Positions 42,184-57,100 of a stretch of DNA of 64,000 bases are shown here, piece after piece. The position numbers were made by a program, and so were the translations under genes. Location: positions 7,449,722-7,513,721 of the forward strand of contig OZ037766.1 in NCBI GenBank assembly GCA_964035545.1. The letters are read 5' to 3'. Source of the stretch: Bugula neritina. Its lineage: Eukaryota > Bryozoa > Gymnolaemata > Cheilostomatida > Bugulidae. The notes under the pieces were generated by a model that searched no databases, was not told where the DNA came from, and was given only the letters and a program-made list of their open reading frames with translations. Each line of letters opens with the position of its first letter. The stretch's first letter is position 1.

Positions 42184-45100
42184 TTACACATTGAACATCT
42201 TGATGAAGTCCGCTGGCATTAGGTCATACGAGCAAGCACTCTCCTCTTCATTGAACTTGCAAGGATGGCCAGTTGCCTAAAGATAATGAAAATAAAGTAC
42301 AGTGAAATACCTAGGTAATAGCATAGCAACACATGTGCTATTAACAAATGTGTGAATAAGTACTTGAGATGGCCAGTCCCAACATGGTGAAGGCCATTAG
42401 TTGTAAGCAGACTTGTGCTTAAAGATAGTGTTTACCACCCAAATGTTATGAAGTGGGTAGAGCTTTAATTAATGCTTTCTGCTGGTCTAAACTAAGCTGC
42501 TATCAACCCATGGAGTGCAATTATAGAAGTCATCAACTAACCACTGGCTAATAGGACAATGCCGCTACTCAAGGCCACCACAAAAATATTAGCCTAATGT
42601 AAAAGTAAAAAGTCACAACGTATTGGGGATCAACAATTCGCACTGACAAGCCCCCTCTTATCATTCAAGCCCGCTTGGGGCTACACTCGGGCGTACACAA
42701 ACACCAGGTCAACAAATAGGATTTTAGGATTGCAGTTGAAATATCTTGCAACTTTGAATACACTGCCACTGGCTGAGGTAAAAAAGTAATTGTTGACATG
42801 TTTTATTTGGGGTGCTGTCTAAATGAATAAACCAGCTTATTAGGCTTCATCAAGCAATACGGCTTTACCAAGTAGCCAATGCATTTGGCTACATTAAAAA
42901 CCAAAAACTGGTTAAACTTGATATGTTAGTCTGACAAGATGTTGAAAATGGTCATTTCAGTTATAATTAATGTAATACTACACTATTATGTAATACACAG
43001 TCAAGCTTGCAATGGTTGTCAGGGAGGAATTAAACATGAATAAATCAAACTTTAGCAGTAAAATATTATCCTTTGATCAGCAGTGCTTATATAATCCTGG
43101 TTACTTAGATTATAAAATGCTTTGTGTCTGTAGAAACTAATTGAATCGGCTTAGTATGTTTCATAATAGCATGTTTAGGAGAAGGCCTCTTCCCATGCAC
43201 TTCACAACTTCTGCTATTTAATTCCATAGTTGTGGCCCAGCACTTGGTACTTGGTAAGAGTAGTTTATACTGGAAAGAAAAGCAGCTACAGCTAGTAGCA
43301 ACTTAACTAGTTAGCAGTCATTACATAATGCTTACATCAACTATAATTTAATAAAATAAATCACCAAGAGTTGCTTATGTAACCTAATAATTAGGCCAAA
43401 GCAGTAAACTATCCATGAAATAACAAAAGCCGGTTGGGTTTGCTAATCTGTATCCCTGCCATGACTTTGTGGTGTTGAAATGGGTGGTTGGAATTATTTT
43501 GCGATGAAGCTATGCTTCATTAATTTACAGGAGACTAGACTGTATAATTAGCTCATGCTGTGAAAATCTACTCACTACTACAGATAGCATAGTTGTTGTA
43601 TTTCAGACGTAAACAATAGTGATGCCTAAAAGTAATAGCAGGTACAACTAAGCGCAACGTCCTTGATTTCATACACATGAAAACGAGGGTACAAATTGGT
43701 ATTGTTTATTCTTTATACAAACACTTATTTATCTGCTTTGAAAATACAGTTAGCAATCCTATCTATGAATGGAATTACTAGATAAACACATTGCTGGCAG
43801 AGCATTCTCTAATTTTGCAACTTTTCAGCCAAAGTAAAAATGCAAACAATCTTGTTGGTTTAAGATGACCGATAGTTGAAAGAAAGTTAAAAGTAATCAT
43901 TAAATTAGGTACACTTGTAGTGTGTGAAAAGGCATTCTAATTATGGCAGGAGTACCGCAATGCAACTGTTTCTCTACTAAATCAGTCAATAAAAGCAAGC
44001 AATGTCTCATTTACATGAGTATTAAAAGTAGCAAGCATAAAATGAAAACTTAGGATAAATAGATAGCCGGTAGCCTAAGTTGTAAGCTACTACCCTAATA
44101 GTATGGAATAAATCATTAGAATAATGTATTAGAAGAATGTATATTTTACAGTTACAAAAGGCCATGATTGATGGATAACTAGCATATTTCACCATCTACT
44201 GTCATTTGTAGCGAAGCCAAAGACCTTTAAATTACAGCAACAATGAGTATTGCACCACACGATGAAATATGTGGTGTACAAGTTATATGTGTCTAAAGTA
44301 TTGGAATTGTGATATTGATTCAATAGGATATAGTGGGAAACATGCTGTGTACAACTAAGAAAGGGCGGCTTTAAATTATGAGGCAATAAGGGGTTGCAGC
44401 TAGATTTATATTTAGTCTAGACAGCTAGAGAAGCCCAATTGAACAGATTTTATTGACTTTTTGTGATTTGTGGGAAAAGCTTATTGTACTTCTTTACAAT
44501 GATCAACCAGGACTCTTTTAACTGTATTTTGTTGAAAATTTGTTAACAAAACAAGCCTGATAGAAATGGTAGATAGATTCATCAGATGATATCAATTATA
44601 CTGGATTACCTCTATTGAAAATGTAGAGCAGATTTGTGAGTGCTACTGCAGTGCCATTATCCTTCAATCGCCCACATGCTTGTTTGGTTACTACTATTAC
44701 TACTACATTACTACTGCCACTACAGCAACTGCAGTCTGCCCTACACTTCCGCCAATACTTCATTCAGGAAAACGCCTAAACTATTTAGCAGATATATAAA
44801 CTCAGTATTCAACATGATTGCAGTTTGACATGAGGATATACTATTATACTTCGTCCCTCAAATGTATTGAGAATTGTCTGTTACTGCTATTACCAACGAC
44901 ATCTGAGATATACAAGATATTAATGTGAATTTAATGACTTTTTTATGGTATTTGAGAGATAAAAAGTTAACTGAGTTCAGACAATGCAGTGTGTAAGCTG
45001 CAAGTTCCCTATTTTTATAGTACATCCCCATAGTGCACCAGTCCCTATGGAGTTGTGTATTTCAGGTGGCGGGACAAGAGATTAAAGGGCAAAAACAAAT

Positions 45101-48100
45101 TAGTCAAGAAATTTAAAGAGTTGTTGCAACATAAGAATCTTTATAGTACACTGCAGCCAAACTAAAAGTTTTACAACAAAACTTACTGCTACAAGGAGAG
45201 GATTTCAATCTTCAACAAGAAAGTCCTGCTTTCAGATACAAAATAAAATCAATCCTTTCAATCATTTAATTTTATTTCCATATAATATTTTCAATGCTTA
45301 ACTTTTGCAGCCTTGCAAAAGTTAAGATCCTGCTAATAAAAATTTGAATTTCTTAGAAAACTTTACCTTTTCCTGCCTATCTTGTTTAAAAGTAGGGAAA
45401 AACTAGTGTTAGCCAGTAATTGCAGCATAAGTATACATTTGACAAAAAGAATAAAACATATCAAGTGGGTTTTGCAGAAAAAGATACGTTAGATTAAGTT
45501 TCTGTAGCATGGAACAAGAATGAGGCTATAGTCAATGTTAATGTTAAACACCAATATTAATAGCCTTGTGCAACATAATAAGGAAGGAGTCAAAATAATA
45601 ACAAAACCAATAAATTATAGCTCCGTTTTATTGTGCAATGAACGAAACCTACACTAGGAAGAAGCTACGCTCTGTTGTAACAAATAGCGCTTCACCAGCT
45701 GAGCATATCGGAGATAGTGACATTATTGCTATACTAGAATAGTCTTCTTACCTTCCAAAAAATGATGCGGCACTTTTTACACCAACTTAGCATATCCACG
45801 TATAACTCTTTAATACCGTGTCGTCTAAAACAGGACAGCATTATCAACATTGTAACAGCAATAATGTTGTAATACCAATATATCATATCATAGATCTGAA
45901 GAAAAACCTAAATACTTAATAACAATAAAATATTGTGTGTTTTTGGTAAGGAATGTCAGACACAGAGAGCATCCATAGCCATAGCCCTAGTGAAATCTGA
46001 GCCCTCGATCCTGTTTGATTTATAGATGAGGTTACTATGCTATGTTTTGTGGAAGTCAACTAAACAACATCAAGTTATGCAACCTGGAAATTGAGCCCCA
46101 TTCTAATTCTTTGATCTGTCTGTGAAAATGAGTATTGGCAAATACCCACAAAACAAATACTTCATTTGCCACTATCACCCCATTAAAAACCACTTTTTAT
46201 AAAAATGGCTTTATTAAAACTCTAGATATGGGATATTTTCAGTCTATTGTTATTGCTGGTTACTGTTAAGAGGTGACTGGTTCAATGCCTCACGATCCAT
46301 GGAGTGTGGCTGGGATATCTTGACACAGGAGCAGGTGAAGCTATGGGATGACCACAAACTACAAACTAGATACTCTAAGGATTGATGCAAGTAAATTAGA
46401 TCTTCATATAAAACCTCTGTTGATCCCAAAATTGAGTGGCCAGTAAATTATAAATTTGAAGGAGGCCATCTCTATAAATAGCTTACTGTGGGCTAAAACC
46501 TTTTTCTTTGTGGCTAAACATTTCAGCCTTCCATTGCTTAAATATTAAATAATTGCTTTAAATAAAGGCCAACAAAATTCACTGGGAGAGCAATTCAAGT
46601 TTAGCCCTTTTACCTGAATTTGCATAGAGACACTAAGACTGGCTTAAACGCAGCTAAACAAACTTTTAATAAGCAAAAAATACAGTATTATACCGTTCAA
46701 ACCACAAAGTTGTAAATTAGCATAGCAAGAAATAATGTGTTAGAAATAGGCCAAACTTTAGCAAAAACAACATTGTTGACTTTCAAATCGCTCTCTTGTG
46801 TTAATGTCTTGAGAACAACCTGTCAAACATTATTTTATTTGTGGTTTAAGCGTTTCATTTGATTTGCATCTCTTCTAGTGATACTTTACTCATAAATACA
46901 ATACAGTAATTGAAAAACAGTTACGCAACAAAATGTAGAAAAAACAAAATGTGGGTTTTTGGACTAAACCAGTTGAGTGAGATTACACATTCTTACTGTT
47001 ACCTGTGCAGGTAAATTAAACAATATTTCGTGTTGTTGCAGACTGGCTTTGGGAATTTCCATATTTGGGCTTCTTTGAGCTTAAAACAAACTATAACAGC
47101 ATTTTACAACTCAAATAAATAGCATTCAATTTTTCAACTATATGGAGAGCATTAGACTTTAGTATTTAAAAAGTAGAATTGAACTGCTTGTTATAGTCAT
47201 TTACTTGTAACAAATCTGGCAGCCAGACTGATGATGACTGTCAGTCAACAACAAACAAAGCAGCAATTATTAAATAGGTAGCATGAGTAACAATACAAGT
47301 AGTCACTGTTGGATGCTGCCACAGGTATTTATGCTGCTGAGTACTATTAATGAAGGTAACTCGGCCATACTTGTGGCTACTGACACTACTCCCAGCTTTG
47401 CTAATACTTCCTGACACTTGTGTGCAGATCACAAGTTTTTTAGTGTTTCATCAACTCTAAAACCACCAGATAAATTGACCAGCCAGCCACTGACAGCAGC
47501 TGCCACCATAATATCGTGTACAACTTGCATAAACACTACACAGATGTCATGGTCAGAAAGCCCCGCCCAGGTACCCCAGAGCAGACAGCAAAACAGAGCA
47601 AGTGAAGGTTATTAAAACATGCCAGTAGCTGAAGTTGTCATTTAATTATCTTTACCAAGTTTCAAGTCAATCTGACCCATTAACTGTAGTCATAACTTAC
47701 TTGAGTATTTCATATTACTTGAGCTACATTATGTTACTTGAGCACTTTATGTTACTTGAGTACTTCATATTACTTGAGTACTTTATATTACTTGAGCACT
47801 CTATATTACTTGAGCACTCTATATTACTTGAGTACTTTAAATTTCTTGACTTTTTTTGAAAGTTTTAATATATTTGCTGCCACTGTATTTACTATTTGGA
47901 AAACTTTAACCTCCATAAAAAAATTTTATTCATCCAAAACTTTTGCAAACAATTCCAGTTGAGTAATAATCTGTAAAAACTATATTAAAGAGCCATAAAG
48001 TACTGAATAAGATGATTAGACAGGTGTATAACCAACAGAGCTGTAGGCCTACATATAGGTGTGCTTATAGCCTTATACATAGGTGTGCTTATACATCGAT

Positions 48101-51100
48101 GTGCTTATGCATAAGTGTGCTTATACATAGGCGTGCTTATACATAGGTGTGCTTATACATAGGTGTGCTTATACATAGGTGTGCTTATACATAGGTGTGC
48201 TTATGCATAGGTGTGCTTATACATAGGTGTGCTTATGCATAGGTGTGCTTATATACAGGTGTGCTTATACATAGGTGTGCTTATACATAAGTGTTTTTAT
48301 AGCCTTATACATAGGTGTGCTTGTGCGTATACTCATGCATAGGCGTATTTATGCAGTCGTGTGCTTATACATGTAAAGACTTGAGCATATAGGCATATTA
48401 TAAATATGTGTGCTTATACATATATAGATGTATGGACTATGGAATAAGTCAGGCCTACCTATATGTGATTGATAATCTAGCTGCAGCTGTTATAATGGTA
48501 GCAAACTGAGTTTAATATTTGGAACTGTTTTTATTAGAAACCAAAATCTGTAGCCAAATGTGGCCTAAAAAGATGGAATTTGGCAAATTCCAGATAAATT
48601 ATGATTTAGAGGATCTCTAACTTCCAGAGAGTAGAAAGAGCTGTGTTCAAATAACTTGTTCTAAATATAGCAATATTTCCAAATTTTTCAAGGTCAGCTG
48701 AAATAAATACTCTCTTGAGTGAATATAAAGTTTATTTGCAGGTAACTTTCTTTTTAAAGACTATACTGTAAGGCGTAAGCTGTTGAAGTTGATGTTTGGA
48801 CATCATACATCATTTCAAGGAAGGGTAGTGAATCTTCATACTAAAATACTACATACAAAAGCACTACATTTAGAACAGGATTCATCTTGTCCAATAACAG
48901 GTTTCAGTATTCAGTAAGATGTTTGTAAGATAAATCCAATAAAAGTAAATTAATGAGAATAACACCACCATAAGCACTCTTAAGCTATTGGGAATTACAA
49001 ACCACACAAACCAGAACTCTGAAACTACATACAAGTTGTAAAATACACAGGTGTTGAAAAGTAAATGCATGTTCAAAAGTAAACACATGTGTTAAAATGT
49101 AAATATATGTTAAAAGTAAATACAGGTTAATTTGCTAATGAAATAATTCATTAACTGAATTTTCTGCCCTTTTGCCAAGTTTTTTGAAACTATTTAATAA
49201 GATCTTTCAAAAATAAACAGGGCTTTTAAGTCACTGATAATGGTGGCGGTATTTGACAAAATATCTTGTTTACACCACACACTACTCAGCCCCTTATTTA
49301 TTTAATTTAAAACAGGACCAGATTTTATTCTTAAAAAAATTCAAAATTTTGTAAGCGACATAAATAATTGCAAAAATATTCAAAATTCCTTCATTTAAAT
49401 AATTGGTACCAGCCCTGAATTCGCCAATTCCAGTGTTTTAGAATTACAATCAGACAGCTCTTAAGGATTTTTTATACCACAATGAATGTACTTTAATGGC
49501 AAAAGTTAAAAAAATTTCAGCAGCACCTATAATGAACTGCTAAAATTAGATATTTCATAAAAATTGTAAGGAATGTATACTGGAAATCAGTTATAAGCAT
49601 ATTTCAGTGTCTAACTAGTAATTATAGCAAGTTGTCAATATAGTGACAATCCCTAGCCTTGGAGCCTACACTAACACAAAAATGCTAACTTTAGATGATA
49701 TCAAACCAAGGTGGGGAGAAGAGTGGTTGTAAGAAGAGCATCCTAGGTCTAATCATATGTTGGCAGTTGAAGTAGTCAATACAGACACATTTACACAAAG
49801 CAACATAATTATAAATGAAATGTAATTTACAAAATACCTGTAAAGATTAGCATATATCTTATACCAGTTGACATTGTTCTGTCTGTATGTCTCTTTGCGA
49901 CATCGGTAAATCTGCTGTGGAGTGAAGTGACACAAACACAGCTCCCGCCATAAACTATCATCTTGTATAAGAAGGTCCATAACATTAGGACAAGCTTTAC
50001 CTGCAACATATGAACACCAAAATACTGCATAAACCACGGATAAACTGCGGATAGTTCTATACAGACAAATTGTTTTCCCTGGGAAAGCTGAGAGGTTACA
50101 GAATACATGTTCTACAAAGCTGAAGCTTTCATCAGCTATTGCATTATGGGAAGTATATAGTCTGTCTACACTTTTATATTTCTATGAAATTATGTTGCTT
50201 CAGTTCATTACCACCTGTTCTAGCGAAAGCAATATATATGCATTTTTGAAAGTATAATAATGCCTATAAGCATAGCAGAGTGTACTATATAATAGGTTTA
50301 TAGGAGGTGCAAGAAATAAGTACTGCCCATGAAAAAGTGCATTGTATGACAAGAGTACTGCAGCGTGGTATTAACAAAATGCTACTCTGTATTTATTGGA
50401 TGTTCAAGGTTCAAGTTTACAAAATCTGAGTTAAAAACCACATCTAAACCACTGTTGGGCATAGGTTTCAGCAGCTGCGCGGCATAGAAACCTAAAAGTT
50501 CAAACAGACCTAAGAGAACCTGGAGCCAGTATCTGTAGCACATCTGTAGCTAACCATGTAGTGTGCAGGTCCTGTTAGACACAAACTTGATTATCAATCA
50601 GAAATCAATTATTTCATAACCTCCCTATTAGGATGTTATTTGGTGCAGTTTGGTAGAATGATTGAACTGTTCCATTGAGCCAATAAACTGGTTGAATAAC
50701 ACACAATGAGAGTAAATATAATCAGTGCAGGAAACCTGTGGAGTTCCTGGCAATCCACCTACTGCATTGGTTAGAAATAGCTGAGTATGGAGCAGCAACT
50801 GCAACCAATGAATTATAATAGAGTTATATTTCAATGACTGCAACCAGATACCAGTGAGAAAATTGAAACAAATAGGAGAGGAAGTGGGTGCAGCAATGGA
50901 GAAAAGCCTGTGTTCTAGATTAGAAATGTAACAAAAGGATTTCAAACCAGAATTTATTAAAAAATTGAAACTTTAGGCTATTAAAATTTATCCACTACTA
51001 CACCTGAATGCATGAGAGGTAGAACACAAATGATACAGTGTTGAGATTGGAGGTAAAGTGAAAATTTAACTCCCGATAATTCTATCATTTTTGTTTAAAA

Positions 51101-54100
51101 AATGCAGCAGTTGGAATAGAAAGAGAGAATTAAAAGTTCCCATCTGGTATAGGGTGAGGATGCATCAACTGAGCGAAAGTGCATTGTCAACCAGCATGGG
51201 GCTGATTGACGTGAGGGTTAATAGCAACACATTTCAATAGTAAAAAACTTTAACACATGTAACTGTTGAATCAAAATACACCTTGTCAAGGAATGCAAAA
51301 GTATGCAGTAGGTATATTTCCTACAGTTGCATGACTAGACAATTATTTGATATTTGGTAAGAATATTAATCAACACTTAGTCTGGAGCCTTGTAACCAAG
51401 ATGGAAGAAGAAAGTCGGGATGAGCTCTTTGGCCACTCGAGACACGAACCGAGGATGAATTAATTTACTGCATACAGGACAAGCGGAGGAGATGGCGAAA
51501 CCACATGTTGATTGCAGACTTGCAGTCTGTAGTGGGAGTGAACCAGACTTTGTGTTGAAAGAGGCAGTTATCCATAATTAATAGGATCTTTACATAATAG
51601 TATGAGATAGTCTGACTTCCAGAGATTTGCTGGATGATGAATTAGACTGATCTCCAACCACAGTAAACTATAAACAAGAACTTACATGAAGTCAAGAGGT
51701 GAATGAAAGGATTGAGTGTATTAACATGGTGCAACTCTGAAAGCAATTTGTCTTAATAAACTGTTGAAACTGTAGCATTCCTATTCAAAGGTGCTTGTTA
51801 TTATGAGAGGGGGTATAGCTGACATTGCATAGGTCATAATATTTACTCCTTGTTTGCAGAGGCAGAGGACCAAGTGGTGTAGCTGAAGCTTCAGGTTGAG
51901 TGGAGTTTCAGCTTAGTTGTGATACATTTCTAAGCCATAATAAAGTTGTCAATACATCGCTTGCCCACTACCCCCCCTCCTCTAGTCACCAACTTAGTCT
52001 AGAAGGAGCTTCAAATTCAGCAGTTTACGGAGCTGAAGGTCATAATTCTGTTCCAGGATAGCCCCTACCTGCAGCACATGCCCCTAGACTCAAATGGCCA
52101 TTTGTTTTTACATCAACAGTAAACAACTCAAGACACAAAGTCATCTAAGATGGTCACACAGTAAATGTGTTAAGGTAACGGAAATGATAGAACCTGCGTT
52201 GAGAATATCTTCCTGTGTGCAAAGGTGGAGCACAACATGTCTGATGATGTCATACGGCAGCTCCGTGATCTTCAACCCTCCATCATCTTGTCTCTACAAA
52301 ACCCAACTGATCAGTGAAAATTATTTCATAAACTTGTCTAGTAACTAGTTTATGAAAACATGTGTAGGGTTCATCATATAGTTGTAGGCATTGAAATATA
52401 TTTCCCATGGAACGGCATAGGTCATTTTTAGACCTTCTAAGAGTTTTAATTCAGTGGTTGTTATCTAACAACTCAAAGGTGCTGTTCAAATTTAGTCAGT
52501 GCTAAGCGATTTAGGTTATAATAATATATAACTAAACACAGAGGCAATCACTTAAGATTCTCTGTCACGAATACAAACCACAAACAAAAAAGGCCAAGAG
52601 GGTACAAGATAATATAATGCTGTATTACAAACAAAGAAACAGACTGTATGAACTACCAGCACTTTATAACGCAGATGTATTTGTGAATAACACTGTCCAA
52701 GTTGAATATTTGAAGTTTGAACTGAATCACTGCGAAGTGCCATCAATCTGGCAGACATAATAAATGAACTGCCAAACAAGCACTGAACAACACCAAATAA
52801 TTGATTAAATTAAAATCTTTAAGTAACTTTCTTTATTTGGAATCGACTTTTGTGAGTAAGAAATAATTTTATAGAATTTTTCTAAGCTATGCAGGACTTC
52901 ATTTGCTATAGCCCCTGGCAAGGCTGTACTACAATCACTATTGAACTTGGCTATAACACTTGGGTGCCCATCTAATAGCACACTTTTATTTACCATTTTG
53001 CTGCTGGAGCTAAGAATAATGTTTGCAAAACAAAATTAATCCAAGTTGAAAGCGTAGTCATTTAGGAATTTGTGAAATTAGTAGGTAATATGAGATCTAA
53101 TTACTAAATCATCACCTTAAGTATGGGGCCAGGTAATTATTAGTTTACTATAATGTGTAGCAGAGTAGAGTGAAAGAGTTTAAAAACACTTTGAAATACC
53201 ACAAAAGCTAGAATTACCCATAGAAATGATATTAGTTTTAATGTGGTTTATAGCACATTTTTCTAGTTAGTGACTATCACTACTCAGCAGGCATGACTTA
53301 AATCGCTATAAACTATGATTGTAAATAAACTTGAATAAAAATGAATTTACTGAAAGACTAAATAACTGGTATATCTATAATCAGCATTTTCCTGGAATCC
53401 GCACTATTGTCAACACAGAGAGCTATGTCTGCTGCTGAAATATCTAACTCCACAATTAGTATTTTAAACTAATTATTTTAAACTAGCCTAATTTTACTAG
53501 CCAACACTCAATTATTATACAAACTGTCTATCTCTGCCAAGTATGAGCTACTTTCTGTTAGCTTAGGTTTTAATACTGATTTAGAGGGTTTCAAAGAGGC
53601 AAATCCCGTCCGAAGAAATAACTGCAGGTTTGCATATATCCCAGCAAGGAAAAGTGATTAGATATTTTAACAACTATCTAAAAAGAATTACTTTATTGCT
53701 ATGACTGGATGGAAATCATATCTTGTTTGTCTTGTTGCCCATTAGGTAGTCACTAAAATGTAAAGTTCGCCCTCACAGGGAATCAAACGCAGACCTCCAG
53801 CTTGAAAGCTAAACATTACACTGTGGGGGCTACTGGGGAATCACAACACCACACCTAAGAGCAGAATAAACTGTGGTACTCAGTCTAGAGACTGGCCAGC
53901 TGCTCAGCCTGAGTATGCAACAGGAGACTGCCACAGTAAGTGATGACCTTGTCCAATACCATTGCAACAGAAACCACACATCACCATTCATCAAATGTCA
54001 GGCGGTAGTTAACACTGCTGGCATTCCATTCAAGTGTTTATGATGTGTTACCAATCACTTCCTTCGGAGAAGTCAATTACATTTTTATAATTATTGCATA

Positions 54101-57100
54101 TTGCTAGTTGGAGCAATTCCTGGCAGGTCATGTAGTTGAGTTAACCATTATAATTATAGCACTAAGTTTTTCTACCGTAAGGCATAACTTGAATAGCTTA
54201 TTTCTATCTCTCTCATGCTGAACAGACTAAATTACATGGTCACAGACTAAAGTAATAACATCTAATGGTTTTGTGATCACAGAAAGGAGAAAGACTCCCC
54301 AGGCCTACGGCAAAGAAAGTTCTTAGTACCATTTGGGGACAGCAAATGTAAAAACACGACTGCGACTGCAATGGTACAGTAGCTACTGCAAGATATTTCT
54401 AGCAATATTTCTAAAAATGTTTTAATTATCATTTTTGCAGTATTAAACTCAAGAATATGGACACCTGTGTGGAGAAATGATAGGATATTAACAAATGCAC
54501 AACTCCGAGCATTTTATGAGCAGACAAAGTGACCACCACCTAGATAAGTATGACTACACAGACAAGTATTATCAGCAGTTGTAGAGGTAGTAGTAGAGAT
54601 GCTCAGATAAAGTGAATAGTGTCGGTCAGCAATGTCACGCTGTCCTGGCGTGTAAGATAGCTGCAGCCGGTCTAGTACATTCTTGTTATTGAGTAAAACG
54701 TATAATCATGGGGAAGATGACATATGGGGAGCTTACTACAAATAGATTAGAAGAACCGTAATGGCTTCCTTATCTTAGCGGAGCTACTACTTGTCAACAA
54801 GCTGCCCATTCATTAAATTACTTGACATTCTAAATATATTATATTGCTGATAGCTTACAGTCTAGCTGTCTGTTGTCTGGTCTACTTACTAGTCGTGAAG
54901 GTAGTGAGTAACACTCTGTAAATTCATCCATGCTGTGAACAAAGCTGACCTTTTGATTTATATTTATATATAGGTCTATATATTGGCAACTCCCCACTGT
55001 TAAAATTGTCAAAATTCCTGCAGTGCTTAAGCAATAATCATATAAATTATAATGCAACTACTGGTGACAAGTTGACAAACGAGAGTTTTCCTCTCTTGAA
55101 TTGTTAATCGTCTTGCCTAAAAAATTTGTTGCTAGAAGTACAAGAATGACAAATAACTTATTTTAAGACAAATACTACAACCAGTCTATACTATTCTACA
55201 GTTTATAAACTGTTAAGTCAACTAACATAAAGGTTAGCAGTACTTTTTATTACTTCCGGTGAACGCAATTGGTTTTTAAGCAAATCCACTTAGTTACGGG
55301 AGAAAATGGCAGACCACATTAGTATGCAAGTTGGCAGCAGCAGCAGGTGTAATACAGCGCGTTGAATAAACTACTGCAGTGGGCATTAGGCTAAGTTAAC
55401 TAAGTCAACATGAGTCACTCAAATTAGTGATTAGCAACTGCCACTAAGCAAAGCAACAGTATTTCACAATAGGTAGCTTGCAGCCCGCCTGGCGTTAAAG
55501 TGAGCTTCTAACTAGCAAGCAACTTGACTGCGGTCCTATTAAGTATTTCAGCTTTTCAATAACGTGCATGAATCTTAAACCACAAAATTCCCTTAAATGT
55601 AAGCTCTTAGTCTAGCATGAGAAATCCTATATATGAGATTGATACAGGCAGGGGACGGCAAACCACACCCTTAGAATTGCACAGGAAACTTTTCGAACTT
55701 AATTTAGGAGTAGCAAGATATTCTCACAATGAACCCACTTATATAACTGTATGAATTGAGCTGTTTTTCCATAGGCAGTGGCGGTATTTTCAAGATAAGA
55801 TGCCACTTTCAAGTGGAGCTGTGGTGAAATATTTGTTTAACATGTTGATACACCAAATAAACAAACAGGTTTTATCTGCTGATATTTTGAGGATGATACT
55901 AACCTCATATAACAAAATCTCTAAGAAGCTAATTTTGAGATAAATATGCAAAAGCAGAAGGTAGATAACCTGAATGTAAGAATGGTGTAGATACAGAGAA
56001 TAGGTACATGTATTGGTGCAAGCCTCAAGTGCATCAAGGTGGAGGAATATTTCAAGTGCACAGTATAAGAGATGTATAATATAGATATATGTTGGAATGT
56101 GATAGGCAAGCAGATAATCGTACCAAACTGCTAGTATATGAAAATAAGAGGCTTTTTATTTGGCCTGAATATTTCCTCAATGAAGATTGAAACTATTGAG
56201 TAAGGTAGAAAGCATGACAAGAATGTAGAGTCAAGAGATTAATACTCAGTTAATACTGTAACTGGACTAGCCGGCAGATAATTCCCAGATTGATTTGATT
56301 ACGTATAGCAGTTCTAGACAAACACTACATTTGAGTGCACAAATCTACAAATGCAAATTCAGAGTTGATAGAATATCAATAGTAGACATAAACTTAGTGA
56401 CTGTAAATGTTAATCAAATCTACATTACTTACTTATAATAACTGTTTATCGATGTTGCCACGGTGATTATTACTGTTATAGCAGCTCGTAATATGAACAC
56501 ATCATACACAATTAATAGGCATACACATGTGAGTAATACTAGCAAGAGAGTAAGAAATGATTACTGAGTGAAAAACAACATCAAATGCACAGCAACCATC
56601 ATTTTTTAGTCTTTACTTTCAATCGGAAGTGCTCTGTTTTGCAGCAAGACAACTTATAGCCTCATGTATAAATGAATATTACATATGAGAGTGATAAAGG
56701 CTAAATCATCCTAAAGAGAGCATTACAGATGAAATGTCAGGGAAGATAACTTTTTCTGCTGAAAAATTAGAGAATATCACCATTACTATAGTGTATATAG
56801 CTGGTTTATTCACAACCTTCATTCTAGTAGCTAAACCAAAACATAATCCAGCATTCACACTGAGAAGTGCCCCAGTCTGAAACTAGCTAGTGTTTGCAGC
56901 TGTTACTCAACTATGTACATATATACAAAAACTATCTTGTTGGGCCGCCTGATTTTAATCCATAATAATTCTATGGCTTATTATCAATTTTGACACAGTT
57001 ATTTGCTAAAATAACATCATTTTGGTAAAATCCTTCACAATACAACTACAATACAACACAACAACTGCCCGAACTAGCAGTTTGAAACATAAACCTTCAA

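Noticed and set aside
47635-47962. Two 74-codon frames with repeating YYLSTL/LLEH peptides
   Set aside because: They follow the 18-bp array, whose length is a multiple of 3, inside an FBXO25/32 intron.
53769-53830. Functional tRNA gene
   Set aside because: Too short (62 nt), T-stem mismatched and no convincing anticodon arm; kept only as a tRNA-like repeat candidate.
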